Counted from the stretch's first letter, positions 49,520-60,907 are shown. The stretch: DNA of 64,000 nt from Candidatus Gastranaerophilales bacterium (GCA_944326605.1 CALVEM010000004.1:1-64000), one strand, 5' to 3'. Notes: generated from the letters alone by a model not told the origin. Numbers and translations are program-made.

Positions 49520-51080
49520 TATTTCGATAGTTTATATATGCGATGAAAAATATGTAATGCCAACCTGTGTTTCGATACAATCAATTTATGAGAATAGAAA
49601 AGTTTCGGTTTATGACATTTATATAATCGGTGTTGATTTATCTCAAAAAAGTAAAAACAGGATAAAAAGCATTAAACTTTCAGGCATAAATATTCATCTT
49701 CTGGAATTTGAAAATAAATATAAAGATTTAAACACAAATCATGTTTATGTATCAAAGGCTGCATTATTCAAATTTGATATTCCAAATATTTTGCCTGATT
49801 TAGATAAGGTTTTATATCTTGACGGGGACACAATAGTGCTGGATGACCTGTCAGAACTTTTTAATACTGATATCACAGAATACTACGCAGGAGTAATAAA
49901 TGATCCATCTGCCTGTTATGTACAAAAAGACAATATAAGATTAGGAATTAAAAAATATTTTAATTCCGGTGTAATGCTTTTAAATATAAATAAACTAAGA
50001 TTAGAAGGTATTCCTTCCAGATTACTGGATTGTAAATTGCATTCTCATTCTATGAAGTATATGGATAATGATTGCTTTAATATAGTTTTTAATGACAGTG
50101 TTTGCTATTTAGAGCCAAAATTCAATTACTTTATAGTAAATGAATACTTATATAAAAAGTTTACTGAAAAAGAAATTACTCCTGTTATAGTGCATTTTAC
50201 TTCTTCAAAACCATGGGAAAAATATGGACTTAATTATGGATGTTTGTGGGACAGATTTTACTTAAATTCTAATTTCGGGGGGGGGGCATTTTTGGTTCGG
50301 AAATATATATATAAAGAAAAACAGGGCAATAAAAGAATATTGCATATTGGTTGTTTTAAATTTTCTTATAAAAAATTAAGTATAAAGTCATTATTCAAGT
50401 TTAAACCTTTTGTAAAAGAAAAAGAGGTAAAAGAAATTTTACCTTTAGCAATTAAACGTTCGGAAATAAGTGAAAAAGAATTTAAAAACTATCCGCGAAA
50501 AGATTTATACTATTATCTGTTTGAGAATGTTTTTTATGATAAAGATGTAATAACTAAAATCCAGCGTAATTATCTTAAATATGTTCCTGTTTCTTCTGTA
50601 AATAACTTTTTGGATATTGGCTGCGGGAGAGGTGAGTTTTTAAACCTTTTACAATCACAGAATATTAAAGCAGAGGGTATTGAAATTAATAAGTTGGAAT
50701 GTGAACTTTTAATAAAGAAAGGTTTTAATGTTAAAAATATTGATGCTTTAGAGTATTTAAAAACTACAGACAAAAGTTTTAGCGGTATCTCTATGATTGA
50801 AGTTGTTGAACATTTAAGTTTTGATTATCTTTTTGAACTTTTGGCTGTAGCATATAAAAAAATAGAATTAGGCGGAGTAATAATTATTGAAACTTTAAAT
50901 CCGATGAATATACAAAATTTAAAATATTTTTATACTGATTTAACACATTTAAGACCTGTACCATTGCAATCAATACAATTTTTGTGCGAGTTTGCAGGTT
51001 TTAAAATAAGTAAAATAATATATTCTGCTCCTAATAAAAAAGGTTATGTAAATTATGCAATAATTGCGGAAAAATATTAA
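49509..51080 (+). CDS. GT8 glycosyltransferase fused to a SAM-dependent methyltransferase, with an in-frame G10 tract
   Basis: 523 residues. Residues 1-250 form a GT8 domain: NISIVYICDEKYVMPTCVSIQS and VLYLDGDTIVLDDL with the metal-binding D105-x-D107, as in LgtC. Residues about 360-520 form a class I methyltransferase: FLDIGCGRGEF (Asp369) and MIEVVEHLSFD, with IIETLNP. Codons 257-260 lie in ten consecutive G (50277-50286), encoding Gly-Gly-Gly-Ala. Nine or eleven G would truncate the protein soon after the GT8 domain, so the length of the tract decides whether the methyltransferase is made. The gene probably decorates and methylates a surface glycan. Confidence 0.88.
   Translation: MKNNISIVYICDEKYVMPTCVSIQSIYENRKVSVYDIYIIGVDLSQKSKNRIKSIKLSGINIHLLEFENKYKDLNTNHVYVSKAALFKFDIPNILPDLDKVLYLDGDTIVLDDLSELFNTDITEYYAGVINDPSACYVQKDNIRLGIKKYFNSGVMLLNINKLRLEGIPSRLLDCKLHSHSMKYMDNDCFNIVFNDSVCYLEPKFNYFIVNEYLYKKFTEKEITPVIVHFTSSKPWEKYGLNYGCLWDRFYLNSNFGGGAFLVRKYIYKEKQGNKRILHIGCFKFSYKKLSIKSLFKFKPFVKEKEVKEILPLAIKRSEISEKEFKNYPRKDLYYYLFENVFYDKDVITKIQRNYLKYVPVSSVNNFLDIGCGRGEFLNLLQSQNIKAEGIEINKLECELLIKKGFNVKNIDALEYLKTTDKSFSGISMIEVVEHLSFDYLFELLAVAYKKIELGGVIIIETLNPMNIQNLKYFYTDLTHLRPVPLQSIQFLCEFAGFKISKIIYSAPNKKGYVNYAIIAEKY
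50277..50286 (+). repeat. Poly-G tract (G10), candidate phase-variation switch
   Basis: Ten consecutive G in an AT-rich gene, exactly at the linker between the two enzymatic domains. With 9 G the frame ends after about 35 more residues; with 11 G it ends within about 12. Confidence 0.8.
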
Positions 51081-51106
51081 AAACTTAGATTATCATATAC
51101 TCAATA

Positions 51107-51132
51107 CCGCGGCATTTGCCGCGGCTTTTTTT
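51107..51132 (+). terminator. Rho-independent terminator
   Basis: CCGCGGC-ATTT-GCCGCGG stem-loop followed by C and seven T, ending the glycosyltransferase operon. Confidence 0.9.
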
Positions 51133-51159
51133 GATTTTTAGTGTACATATTTTCTATAT

Positions 51160-51186
51160 GAGACCCTGAAATAAATTCAGGGTGAC
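51160..51186. repeat. GTCA-CCTGAA repeat, right half only
   Basis: CCCTGAAATAAATTCAGGG followed by TGAC; the left hairpin is absent. Confidence 0.65.
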
Positions 51187-51229
51187 AGAAAGATTAAAAT
51201 ACTTGTCGGATACTTCCCGGATAAAGTAT

Positions 51230-51793
51230 TTAAAGTCTTACTGTGCGTAAGACCATATAGTATCTGTAGTTGCCCCAGTATATTATTACGGATATAAAGT
51301 TGTTATCAAGATCTGTGGTTTCAAGAAACGTTTCAGGTGCAGGTTTCCTCTGAGAACTTCTTACATATTTGCCGACAAAATCCAAAAATTTTATATGGAA
51401 TTTTTGTGACGGGGTTAATTTTGCTTTAGGCAGATTTTCATCATAAAATCCCATTGGAACCATTTCTCTGTTATATGCCGGAATTATATATTTTACCTGA
51501 CCGGCTTCTTTGAATAAAATATACCAGTTGCCCTCGTGTTCTCTTGGGGTTAAAAGGTAGTATCCGGGTTCTATAATTATATTTTTGAAATATAAAGGCG
51601 ATGTAAGTCTGAAAAGCGGATACGGCGACCATGAAGTGTGCTGAATATCATACATTTCACCTGGGTCAATGTTATGAACATAAGAAAAATCCGGGACTTC
51701 AAGCTCTCTGTATATCTCTTCGTAGTCCACACTTTCAGCGTTTACAAATGTGCCTGTAAAAATTAAAAGTAAAACCAGCAATATTTTTTTCAT
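51230..51793 (-). CDS. Secreted hypothetical protein
   Basis: 187 residues with a signal peptide (KKILLVLLLIFTGTFVNA-ES). The mature sequence is aromatic-rich and probably beta-structured (HTSWSPYPLFRLTSPLYFKNII, IEPGYYLLTPREHEGNWYIL, SVIIYWGNYRYYMVLRTVRL). Likely periplasmic or outer-membrane associated. No family recognised. Confidence 0.65.
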   Translation of the reverse strand: MKKILLVLLLIFTGTFVNAESVDYEEIYRELEVPDFSYVHNIDPGEMYDIQHTSWSPYPLFRLTSPLYFKNIIIEPGYYLLTPREHEGNWYILFKEAGQVKYIIPAYNREMVPMGFYDENLPKAKLTPSQKFHIKFLDFVGKYVRSSQRKPAPETFLETTDLDNNFISVIIYWGNYRYYMVLRTVRL

Positions 51794-51864
51794 ACTTTTA
51801 TTTTAATGATTAAGTTAAAAAATGCAAGTGTGATTTTTAAGCAAGAACAATTCCGCTTAAGCAT

Positions 51865-51897
51865 TCTCTCTTCATGGGAGAGAGTTAGAGAGAGGGT
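51865..51897. repeat. CTCTC-hairpin repeat
   Basis: TCTCTCTTCATGGGAGAGAG followed by TTAGAGAGAGGGT, a diverged relative of the element inserted in the U32 gene at 23909-23953. Lies between the secreted-protein and MNT genes. Confidence 0.5.
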
Positions 51898-51901
51898 CAT
51901 T

Positions 51902-52192
51902 TTAAATAATCTTTACCAGCGAAGGTTCTATTAATTTATAAAAATTTTTGTCCATATTTGAATATACCGAAACATTTACGATATAAGGTATAAGACTTTC
52001 ATTAAATTCGGTTTTTAAATCATCTGTCAAAGAGTACGGAACTTCTGTTTCATTTTTAAGAAGAATATCAAGGTCAGAGCCTCTTGTAAAATCTCCTTTA
52101 ACTCTTGAGCCGTAATAGTAAAATTCGTATGGATATTTTTTCAGAATATTTTTTATGATTTCTTCTTCTTTTTCCGTTACGCCTTTAATCAT
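51902..52192 (-). CDS. MntA-like minimal nucleotidyltransferase, orphan and intact
   Basis: 96 residues. G28-S29-x10-D40-x-D42 matches the MNT motif (YGSRVKGDFTRGSDLDI). The N-terminus is closely similar to that of the frameshifted copy at 6287-6561, and its C-terminus (IPYIVNVSVYSNMDKNFYKL) shows what that copy has lost. No HEPN gene lies beside it, so it may be a left-over antitoxin or act on a HEPN protein elsewhere, possibly the pair 1 toxin. Confidence 0.8.
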   Translation of the reverse strand: MIKGVTEKEEEIIKNILKKYPYEFYYYGSRVKGDFTRGSDLDILLKNETEVPYSLTDDLKTEFNESLIPYIVNVSVYSNMDKNFYKLIEPSLVKII

Positions 52193-52287
52193 TTGTTAAT
52201 TCCCTTTTTGATTTATTATACCATAATTTTTTGAAAAATTTGTTGTTTTATTGTAGAATTCTATTTACAGTAATAAGGAGAAAAATT

Positions 52288-55097
<2,810 letters not shown>

Positions 55098-55111
55098 AAA
55101 GTGTAGGATTT

Positions 55112-55528
55112 ATGAAAAGAAGAACAAGAATAATACAGATATCAGGTTTACGCGGAATATTAATGATGCTTTTTATAGCCTCCTGTCTTGGAGCTGGTTT
55201 TATTGCATTTCCTGCATTCGTTGCAATGCATTTATGGAACTGGCTTGCGGCGTCCGTGGCAATTCCTGCAATAAATATTTATCAGGGTTTATTACTCTGG
55301 GCGATTATTGCTATTTCAGGATTTATACTCAATGACAGAAAAAAATTTCTTGTAGCATTCAATACCCCTGACAAATTGACGGATGAAGAAATGAAAAAAG
55401 TTCTGGAACGCATTAAAGTGCACTCTCAAACTCAGGCGATAAATTCAATGATTTTAAAGTCAGCAAAGTCTGTTGAAAAAGAAGAAAAACAGGAAGATAA
55501 ATCAGAAAATAAAAAGGAGAACGTATGA
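55112..55528 (+). CDS. Small membrane protein with charged tail
   Basis: 138 residues: two transmembrane helices (ILMMLFIASCLGAGFIAFPAF and IYQGLLLWAIIAISGFIL) and a highly charged C-terminus (KSVEKEEKQEDKSENKKENV). Its stop overlaps the SIMPL gene start by four bases, indicating translational coupling. No family recognised. Confidence 0.65.
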   Translation: MKRRTRIIQISGLRGILMMLFIASCLGAGFIAFPAFVAMHLWNWLAASVAIPAINIYQGLLLWAIIAISGFILNDRKKFLVAFNTPDKLTDEEMKKVLERIKVHSQTQAINSMILKSAKSVEKEEKQEDKSENKKENV

Positions 55529-56268
55529 AAAAAGTTTTACTATCAATTACTGCTTTAAGTTTAATCCTCGGTTGTGTGGCTTTGTCTACACCTGCGGTTG
55601 CAGAAGCTGTTGAAAGAGGATTTGTATCTGTCAGTTCATCTGCTAATACGGAAGTTACACCTGATGTTGCAGATATCTCAATCGCTGTCCAGACATACGA
55701 TAACAAATCTCTGCAAAAAGCTACAACCGAAAATAAAGAAATTTCGGAAAAAGTTATTGCTGCTTTGAAAGGTATGATAAATTCTGCAAACGGTGATTAT
55801 GTTAAAACTATAAATTACAGCGCATCTCCGCTTTATACATATTCCGGTAACAAAAGAAATCTTGACAAATATCAGGTATCTAATACGGTAGTTATCCATA
55901 CAAAATCAATAGACAAAGTAGGTTCAATGATCGATAAAGCAATATCTCTCGGAGCTACAAATGTTGATAATCTTGCATTGTCTGTTTCAAAATACGATGA
56001 CGAATGTAACCAGCTGCTTGTAAAAGCTACGCAGAAAGCAAGAAGCAGAGCTGATTTGCTTGCAAAATCCGCTTCTACATCTGTAACAGGTGTTCGTTCT
56101 TTGAATGTAAGCTGCAGTGCTAACAATTCAATAACTCCTCAATACCGTATGCTTGCCGCAAATATCGGCGGTGCTGATATGGCAGAAGCAAAAGCCGCTT
56201 CAACATCTATTGAAAAAGGAATTGTAAAAATATACGCAACTGTGAACGCAACTTTCTTCGTTAAATAG
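55525..56268 (+). CDS. SIMPL-domain (DUF541) secreted protein
   Basis: 247 residues. Signal peptide (KKVLLSITALSLILGCVALST) and then the SIMPL domain: RGFVSVSSSANTEVTPDVADISIAVQT, DYVKTINYSASPLYTYSG, YQVSNTVVIHTK and QKARSRADLLAKSAS. Domains of this type form oligomers in the periplasm; function not well established. GGAG precedes the ATG; the gene overlaps the upstream membrane protein gene. A GGAGCG-TAGC-CGCTCC hairpin lies at its stop. Confidence 0.88.
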   Translation: MKKVLLSITALSLILGCVALSTPAVAEAVERGFVSVSSSANTEVTPDVADISIAVQTYDNKSLQKATTENKEISEKVIAALKGMINSANGDYVKTINYSASPLYTYSGNKRNLDKYQVSNTVVIHTKSIDKVGSMIDKAISLGATNVDNLALSVSKYDDECNQLLVKATQKARSRADLLAKSASTSVTGVRSLNVSCSANNSITPQYRMLAANIGGADMAEAKAASTSIEKGIVKIYATVNATFFVK

Positions 56269-56344
56269 GAGCGTAGCCGCTCCACCAAGCAGGCGTGTTT
56301 TGCATAGTTTTTTTATGTCGTCCTGAATTTTTCAAATACATATT

Positions 56345-56377
56345 AAAAAATCATCTCTATTATGGAGATGATTTTTT
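56345..56377 (+). terminator. Rho-independent terminator
   Basis: AAAAAATCATCTC and GAGATGATTTTTT, a 13-bp stem with loop TATTATG, downstream of the SIMPL gene and before the prepilin gene. Confidence 0.8.
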
Positions 56378-56422
56378 ACCAAGTATGATATAATTTGAAT
56401 GTAAATTTGGAGGTATATGTTA

Positions 56423-57151
56423 ATGAAGTTATCAGGTTTTAATCGTTTAAAAGCATTCACTCTTGCGGAAGTTCTGGTTACTTTAGGAATTATAGGTGTT
56501 GTTGCTTCAATGACTATGCCTACTCTGGTTGGAAATTATCAGAAAAAATCTTATGTCACGCAGTTGCAAAAAGTTTATAGCCAACTTCAACAGGCTGCTT
56601 TAAAATATAAAAATGACAAAAATGCTGTAAATTTGCGAGAGGCAGGATTAACTTCACAGGCTGAAATAAAAAACTTTTTGCATGATAATTTTAATGTTGT
56701 AGCGGATTGCGGCTCGGCTGTAAAGGAACCCTGTTTTTCAGCGACTTATACGGATTTAAACGGTACTTCACATAATACCAATGATTCCTGGGGAGCAGCT
56801 TCTTCGGTGACACTTTCAAGCGGTGTCAGTATTATACTTGATTATCCTGCTTATTATACACTTACGGTTGATGGAGTTACTTCTCATTACGGACATATGG
56901 TTATTGATGTGAACGGGCCGAAAGGACCGAATAGAGGCGGAAGAGATATCTTTTTTGCCGAATTTTATGATGATGGTTCAATAGATATCGCAGGAGCTAC
57001 TCCTGAATGTAAATCTCAGGGAAAATGTGATGGAAATAAATCATTGAAAGATATGAGAGAAGCTTATTTTAATTCTAATTGTAAGACCGGAAGGTACGGC
57101 ATGGGTTGTATTGGCAAAATTATCAATGACAACTGGGAAATGAACTATTAA
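56423..57151 (+). CDS. Type IV prepilin-like protein
   Basis: 242 residues. ATG 56423 lies nine bases after GGAGG; ATG 56417 is too close. Prepilin leader of 11 residues: LKA|FTLAEVLVTLGIIGVVASM with Glu16 at mature +5. A variable C-terminal domain contains VDVNGPKGPNRGGRDIFFAEF, a likely calcium-binding loop, and ends IGKIINDNWEMNY. The first 55 coding bases of the mature part are almost identical to those of the prepilin at 59952. The secretion or pilus machinery is not in the window. Confidence 0.88.
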   Translation: MKLSGFNRLKAFTLAEVLVTLGIIGVVASMTMPTLVGNYQKKSYVTQLQKVYSQLQQAALKYKNDKNAVNLREAGLTSQAEIKNFLHDNFNVVADCGSAVKEPCFSATYTDLNGTSHNTNDSWGAASSVTLSSGVSIILDYPAYYTLTVDGVTSHYGHMVIDVNGPKGPNRGGRDIFFAEFYDDGSIDIAGATPECKSQGKCDGNKSLKDMREAYFNSNCKTGRYGMGCIGKIINDNWEMNY

Positions 57152-57171
57152 ATAAATTATCTTTGTTTGTG

Positions 57172-57966
57172 TTATCTTACTATCATAAAAGATTTTAAAC
57201 TTCTGCCCGCTCCGTCGCCTATTGAAGTCACGTTATATTTGTCAAGATAGTTCATAGAAGTGGAGCTGCCGCCGTCAAATGCCATTGCTCTGTCCCAGCC
57301 GAGGTTTTTTACATAATCATGGACTTCGTACATATCCATCGGATGTTTATCGGTTATTATAAGAATATGCACATCATCACCTTTTAGTCCGATTATTGTC
57401 CGTGCGGTTTTATGGAGAACCGAACAGCTTTCTCTTATAATTTCACCGTCTTTTTTCTCAATAAAAAATTCTTCTTCAAGTCTTAACTGCGGATAAACAA
57501 GCGGACCGCCCTGCGCGGATGTTATTAATGCACAGCCGAAGTCCACGGAACTTTTATGAGGAACTATTTCATAGTGGTAGCCTGTTCTGTCGCATTCCAG
57601 AACGCGGAATTCAGTTCTGTTAAGAATTTTATCCATGTTCCTTCTTAAAACAGAGTTGTAAAGGATAGATTCGTTTACCTGCGGATCTTCCATTGTTGCC
57701 CTGTCAGTTACGATATATGACATTGATTTCTGGTTTTGCGGATCAAAGTAGCCTGCATTAATAGTTAATTTTGATTTTGTACGCTGGTGTGCTTCTTTAT
57801 TAGTTATAAGACTTTCTGAACTTATAAATTTTATACGTTTTTTTATTTTATTACCTGTAAGCACTATGTGATAAATTCCGTCGTTATATGTGACTTCTAT
57901 TGGCTCAGCCATAGCTGTGTTAGAAAATATCAATATTGCAATAAATAAAAAAAGCAAATTTTTCAT
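57172..57966 (-). CDS. Phosphodiester glycosidase (NAGPA-domain) family protein, secreted
   Basis: 264 residues with a signal peptide (KNLLFLFIAILIFSNTAMA). The domain carries AGYFDPQNQKSMSYIVTD, ARTIIGLKGDDVHILIITD and AMAFDGGSSTSMNYL, the DGGxS block of the family. Homologues cleave GlcNAc-1-phosphodiester bonds, and many bacterial members act on wall or exopolysaccharide phosphodiesters in the periplasm. It lies three bases after the LptF-type gene, so it shares an operon with LPS export genes, and an LPS-linked substrate is plausible. Confidence 0.85.
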   Translation of the reverse strand: MKNLLFLFIAILIFSNTAMAEPIEVTYNDGIYHIVLTGNKIKKRIKFISSESLITNKEAHQRTKSKLTINAGYFDPQNQKSMSYIVTDRATMEDPQVNESILYNSVLRRNMDKILNRTEFRVLECDRTGYHYEIVPHKSSVDFGCALITSAQGGPLVYPQLRLEEEFFIEKKDGEIIRESCSVLHKTARTIIGLKGDDVHILIITDKHPMDMYEVHDYVKNLGWDRAMAFDGGSSTSMNYLDKYNVTSIGDGAGRSLKSFMIVR

Positions 57967-57969
57967 AAT

Positions 57970-59085
57970 TTATAAATCCTTTGACTTGTAAAATGCTATG
58001 ATTGCACAGAAGAATGCAAACGGCGGGAATATTGCTGTTATAAACGGATGCAGCACTCCTTTTTCTGCCAGAAGATCAAAAAACGGCAGAGTAATATAAT
58101 AAAGAAAAATACAGCCGATAGCAATTGTAAACCCGATTAATCTCTGCTCTCTGGGTTTGCTGAACCCGAGAAGTGTTCCCATTATCGCAAGCAGAACACA
58201 GACAAACGGATGGAAAAATCTTTGCAGATATTTGTTGAGCATATATCTGTATTCTTCATCCAGTCCTTCTTTTTTTAGGAGTTTAATATAATTTTTTAAA
58301 TCGTGGTTATTGATTTCACGTTCTTTTTTTACGGAATATGTCATAAGAGTGAATGCATTTTTAGCGGCTTCTCCCTGCAGTATATCCATTTCAGGAAGTT
58401 TGTCAATATCTATAAATATTCCGTCATTAGAAATTTTATATTGTGTTATATCGTACAGTTTCCATTTATCAGTAAGATTTTTACCTGTTTTTGCGTGGAA
58501 TATATTTTTAAGCTGATGGACATCCGTGTATTCTTTTTTTGAAAAATCAAGTACAATTACATTGTACATTGTGTCTTTTGAAAATTTTGAGATAACAACT
58601 GCTGTTGTCGGAATTCCGTCTTTATCTTTCTGTGTATATATGTACTGCGTTGTTACATATCCGCCTCTGAGAGCAATAGATTTATTTACGGATAGCGGAA
58701 TAAGCTTGTCATAGGTTACAAAGCACAACCAAGTTACAATTAAACTTAAAACAATGACAGGAGCGGCAATTCTCTGAAAAGACAACCCGACGGCACGGAA
58801 GATTGTAAGTTCTGAATCTTTGCTTAATTTATCAAAGGTGAATAGTGTTCCAAGAAGCAATCCGACAGGAAAGGCTTTGCCTAAAATTTTCGGCAGTTCG
58901 TAAAACAGTATAAGTATTGCTGTTTTAACCCCGTATTCCCCTGCAAGAGTTCTTTTTATGGTGTTTAACAGCATCTCAGGGGCAATCCATACAACAGTAA
59001 ATAGCAGAATTGCAACGATTGTTGCCATCATTACCTGCATGAATATGTATCTGTCATAAATTGTTATTTTAGGAAATAATTTCAT
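57970..59085 (-). CDS. LptF/LptG-type LPS export permease
   Basis: 371 residues: N-terminal transmembrane helices (YIFMQVMMATIVAILLFTVVWI, ILILFYELPKILGKAFPVGLLLG), a periplasmic domain from about 130 to 270, and three more helices at the end (FFHPFVCVLLAIMGTLLGFS...). YjgP/YjgQ family. With LptB it would pump lipopolysaccharide from the inner membrane. Only one such gene is seen, as in lineages that use a homodimer. Its start overlaps the lptB stop by one base. Confidence 0.9.
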   Translation of the reverse strand: MKLFPKITIYDRYIFMQVMMATIVAILLFTVVWIAPEMLLNTIKRTLAGEYGVKTAILILFYELPKILGKAFPVGLLLGTLFTFDKLSKDSELTIFRAVGLSFQRIAAPVIVLSLIVTWLCFVTYDKLIPLSVNKSIALRGGYVTTQYIYTQKDKDGIPTTAVVISKFSKDTMYNVIVLDFSKKEYTDVHQLKNIFHAKTGKNLTDKWKLYDITQYKISNDGIFIDIDKLPEMDILQGEAAKNAFTLMTYSVKKEREINNHDLKNYIKLLKKEGLDEEYRYMLNKYLQRFFHPFVCVLLAIMGTLLGFSKPREQRLIGFTIAIGCIFLYYITLPFFDLLAEKGVLHPFITAIFPPFAFFCAIIAFYKSKDL

Positions 59086-59810
59086 TATAGGGCAAAATCC
59101 TTTCCTAAATAAAATTCTTTTGCAACAGGGTCAACCGCAACATCTTCGCTTCTTCCCTGAATTTTAATTTTTCCGTCAAATATTACATAAGCTCTGTCAG
59201 TAATAGAAAGTGTAGCTTTTGGATTGTGGTCGGTTATAAGAACACCCAGACCTTTGTCTTTTGAAATTTTTCTTATATTGTCTTTAATTTCGCCTATAGC
59301 AATCGGGTCAATACCGGCAAAAGGTTCATCCAGAAGCATAAAATCAGGGCTTGCGGCAAGTGCTCTTGCAATTTCAACTCTTCTTCGCTCACCGCCTGAA
59401 AGTGAAACCGCAGCATATGAACGTAATCTTGCTATACCGAATTCTGTTAATAATTCCTCAAGCTTTCTCTTTTTCTCGTTAACCGTAAGTTTATCGTTCA
59501 TTTCAAGAACAAGTTTTATGTTGTCTTCAACGGTTAATTTCCTGAAAATAGAAGCTTCCTGCGGAAGGTAACCGATACCAGCTCTTGCGCGTTCATTCAT
59601 CGGCCATGAGGTTATATCTTCGCCGTCTAAAAATATATGACCTTTATTAGGTTTGACAAGTCCGACAACCATGTAGAAAGTTGTGGTTTTGCCGGCACCG
59701 TTAGGTCCTAAAAGGCAGACAACTTCTCCTTTGCTCATTTCAAAAGAAATATCATTTACAACACTTCTGTCGCCGTATATTTTAACAAGATTTTTAGCCT
59801 CAATTCTCAT
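59085..59810 (-). CDS. lptB: LPS export ABC transporter ATP-binding protein
   Basis: 241 residues. Walker A GPNGAGKTT, Q-loop YLPQEASIFRKLTV, signature LSGGERRRVEIARAL, Walker B FMLLDEPFAGIDP, and the switch His in LITDHNPKATL. NERARAGIGYLPQEASIFRKL is typical of LptB. ATP hydrolysis powers LPS extraction. First gene of the lptB-lptF-NAGPA operon. Confidence 0.95.
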   Translation of the reverse strand: MRIEAKNLVKIYGDRSVVNDISFEMSKGEVVCLLGPNGAGKTTTFYMVVGLVKPNKGHIFLDGEDITSWPMNERARAGIGYLPQEASIFRKLTVEDNIKLVLEMNDKLTVNEKKRKLEELLTEFGIARLRSYAAVSLSGGERRRVEIARALAASPDFMLLDEPFAGIDPIAIGEIKDNIRKISKDKGLGVLITDHNPKATLSITDRAYVIFDGKIKIQGRSEDVAVDPVAKEFYLGKDFAL

Positions 59811-59951
59811 TCCATACCCCTTTTGTTAATAATAATATTTTACTTGAAAAATATTTTTATTGCAATTATTTGCCATATACACACTTGAATTCTTTAGAAA
59901 AACTGTTATAATAGAAATATCGGTTGGATAATTTATTTATGTGAGGTATTG

Positions 59952-60608
59952 ATGAAAAGTAATAAAAAAGCATTCACTCTTGCGGAAGTTCTGGTAACTT
60001 TGGGAATTATAGGTGTTGTTTCCGCTATGACGGTTCCTAACCTTGTAAAAAATTATCAGAATCAAGCACTTGTAACACAGCTGCATAAAGTTTATACGGA
60101 ATTTTCTCAGGCTATTCAGCTTTATATGTCCGATCAAAAGGTCGAGAGCTTAGCTGAAACTGAACTATTTAACAATAACGCTAATCTGGAAGCATTTATA
60201 GATAACTATTTTAAAGTTGTTTCCCGCTGCGGAAACAGTTATATTTCAAATGGCGGTGCGAAGTGTTTTTCATCTGATAATTACTATGCCATAAATGGGG
60301 ATGATGCAGGTCGGTCATTGTCAGGTGTGACATGTAATGGTATTGCGTTTACTCTGGCCAGCGGAGCGGCCGTTTGTGCAGAGACAAGTGCTACTGTGCC
60401 TCTGTATTTTGAAGTGGACGTAAACGGTGCACAGGCGCCTAATACTTTTGGAAGAGATTTCTTTGATATATGGGTTAATAATGATGGAGAACTATATGAT
60501 AAGAACTTTCAAGATTATGGCAACACAACAAATTTCGCAAATGATGTAGGCTCAAGCACCGGTGCATTCGGGCGTATCATGAATGACGGATGGAAGATGA
60601 ATTATTAA
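59952..60608 (+). CDS. Type IV prepilin-like protein
   Basis: 218 residues from ATG 59952 (GTGAGGT upstream). Leader of 7 residues: NKKA|FTLAEVLVTLGIIGVVSAM with Glu12 at mature +5. The C-terminal domain contains FEVDVNGAQAPNTFGRDFFDIW, which matches the loop of the prepilin at 56423, and ends FGRIMNDGWKMNY. Cysteines occur at SRCGNS, AKCFS, VTCNG and VCAET. A terminator follows. Confidence 0.9.
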   Translation: MKSNKKAFTLAEVLVTLGIIGVVSAMTVPNLVKNYQNQALVTQLHKVYTEFSQAIQLYMSDQKVESLAETELFNNNANLEAFIDNYFKVVSRCGNSYISNGGAKCFSSDNYYAINGDDAGRSLSGVTCNGIAFTLASGAAVCAETSATVPLYFEVDVNGAQAPNTFGRDFFDIWVNNDGELYDKNFQDYGNTTNFANDVGSSTGAFGRIMNDGWKMNY

Positions 60609-60632
60609 TTTTGGAATTAGTATAACTAAGAT

Positions 60633-60660
60633 AAAAAGCATCCTCTAAAGGGTGCTTTTT
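60633..60660 (+). terminator. Rho-independent terminator
   Basis: AAAAAGCATCC and GGGTGCTTTTT with loop TCTAAA, 25 bp after the prepilin gene stop. Confidence 0.8.
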
Positions 60661-60907
60661 TAGTTTATTAACAATTGTAAATATATATTTAGTATATGTT
60701 ATAGATATCTTATCAAGTGGAATACATGAAATATAAACCATTTTCTTTTTCTTTATTTTCTCCTACACACTAACCTTTTACCAAATTTTGATATGGCCGT
60801 GAATAACGGCTATTTTTATGAAAGGATACTCCTTTAAACCCGCAGTCATAGTCGCGGATTACAGGCAGACGCAAAACTCCGTTTATCTTGTGTCTGCCTG
60901 GCGTTTT
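60661..60907 (+). ncRNA. Candidate structured RNA ending in a terminator
   Basis: No protein gene is credible here. Four hairpins follow one another on the plus strand: GCCGT-GAATA-ACGGC with TATTTTT (60794-60815), AAAGGA-TAC-TCCTTT (60821-60835), CCGC-AGTCATAGTC-GCGG (about 60840-60857), and CAGGCAGAC...GTCTGCCTG (60862-60900) followed by GCG and six T. The leading part (60661-60790) is AT-rich. This looks like a small RNA or untranslated leader, but no known RNA family is recognised. Confidence 0.35.
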
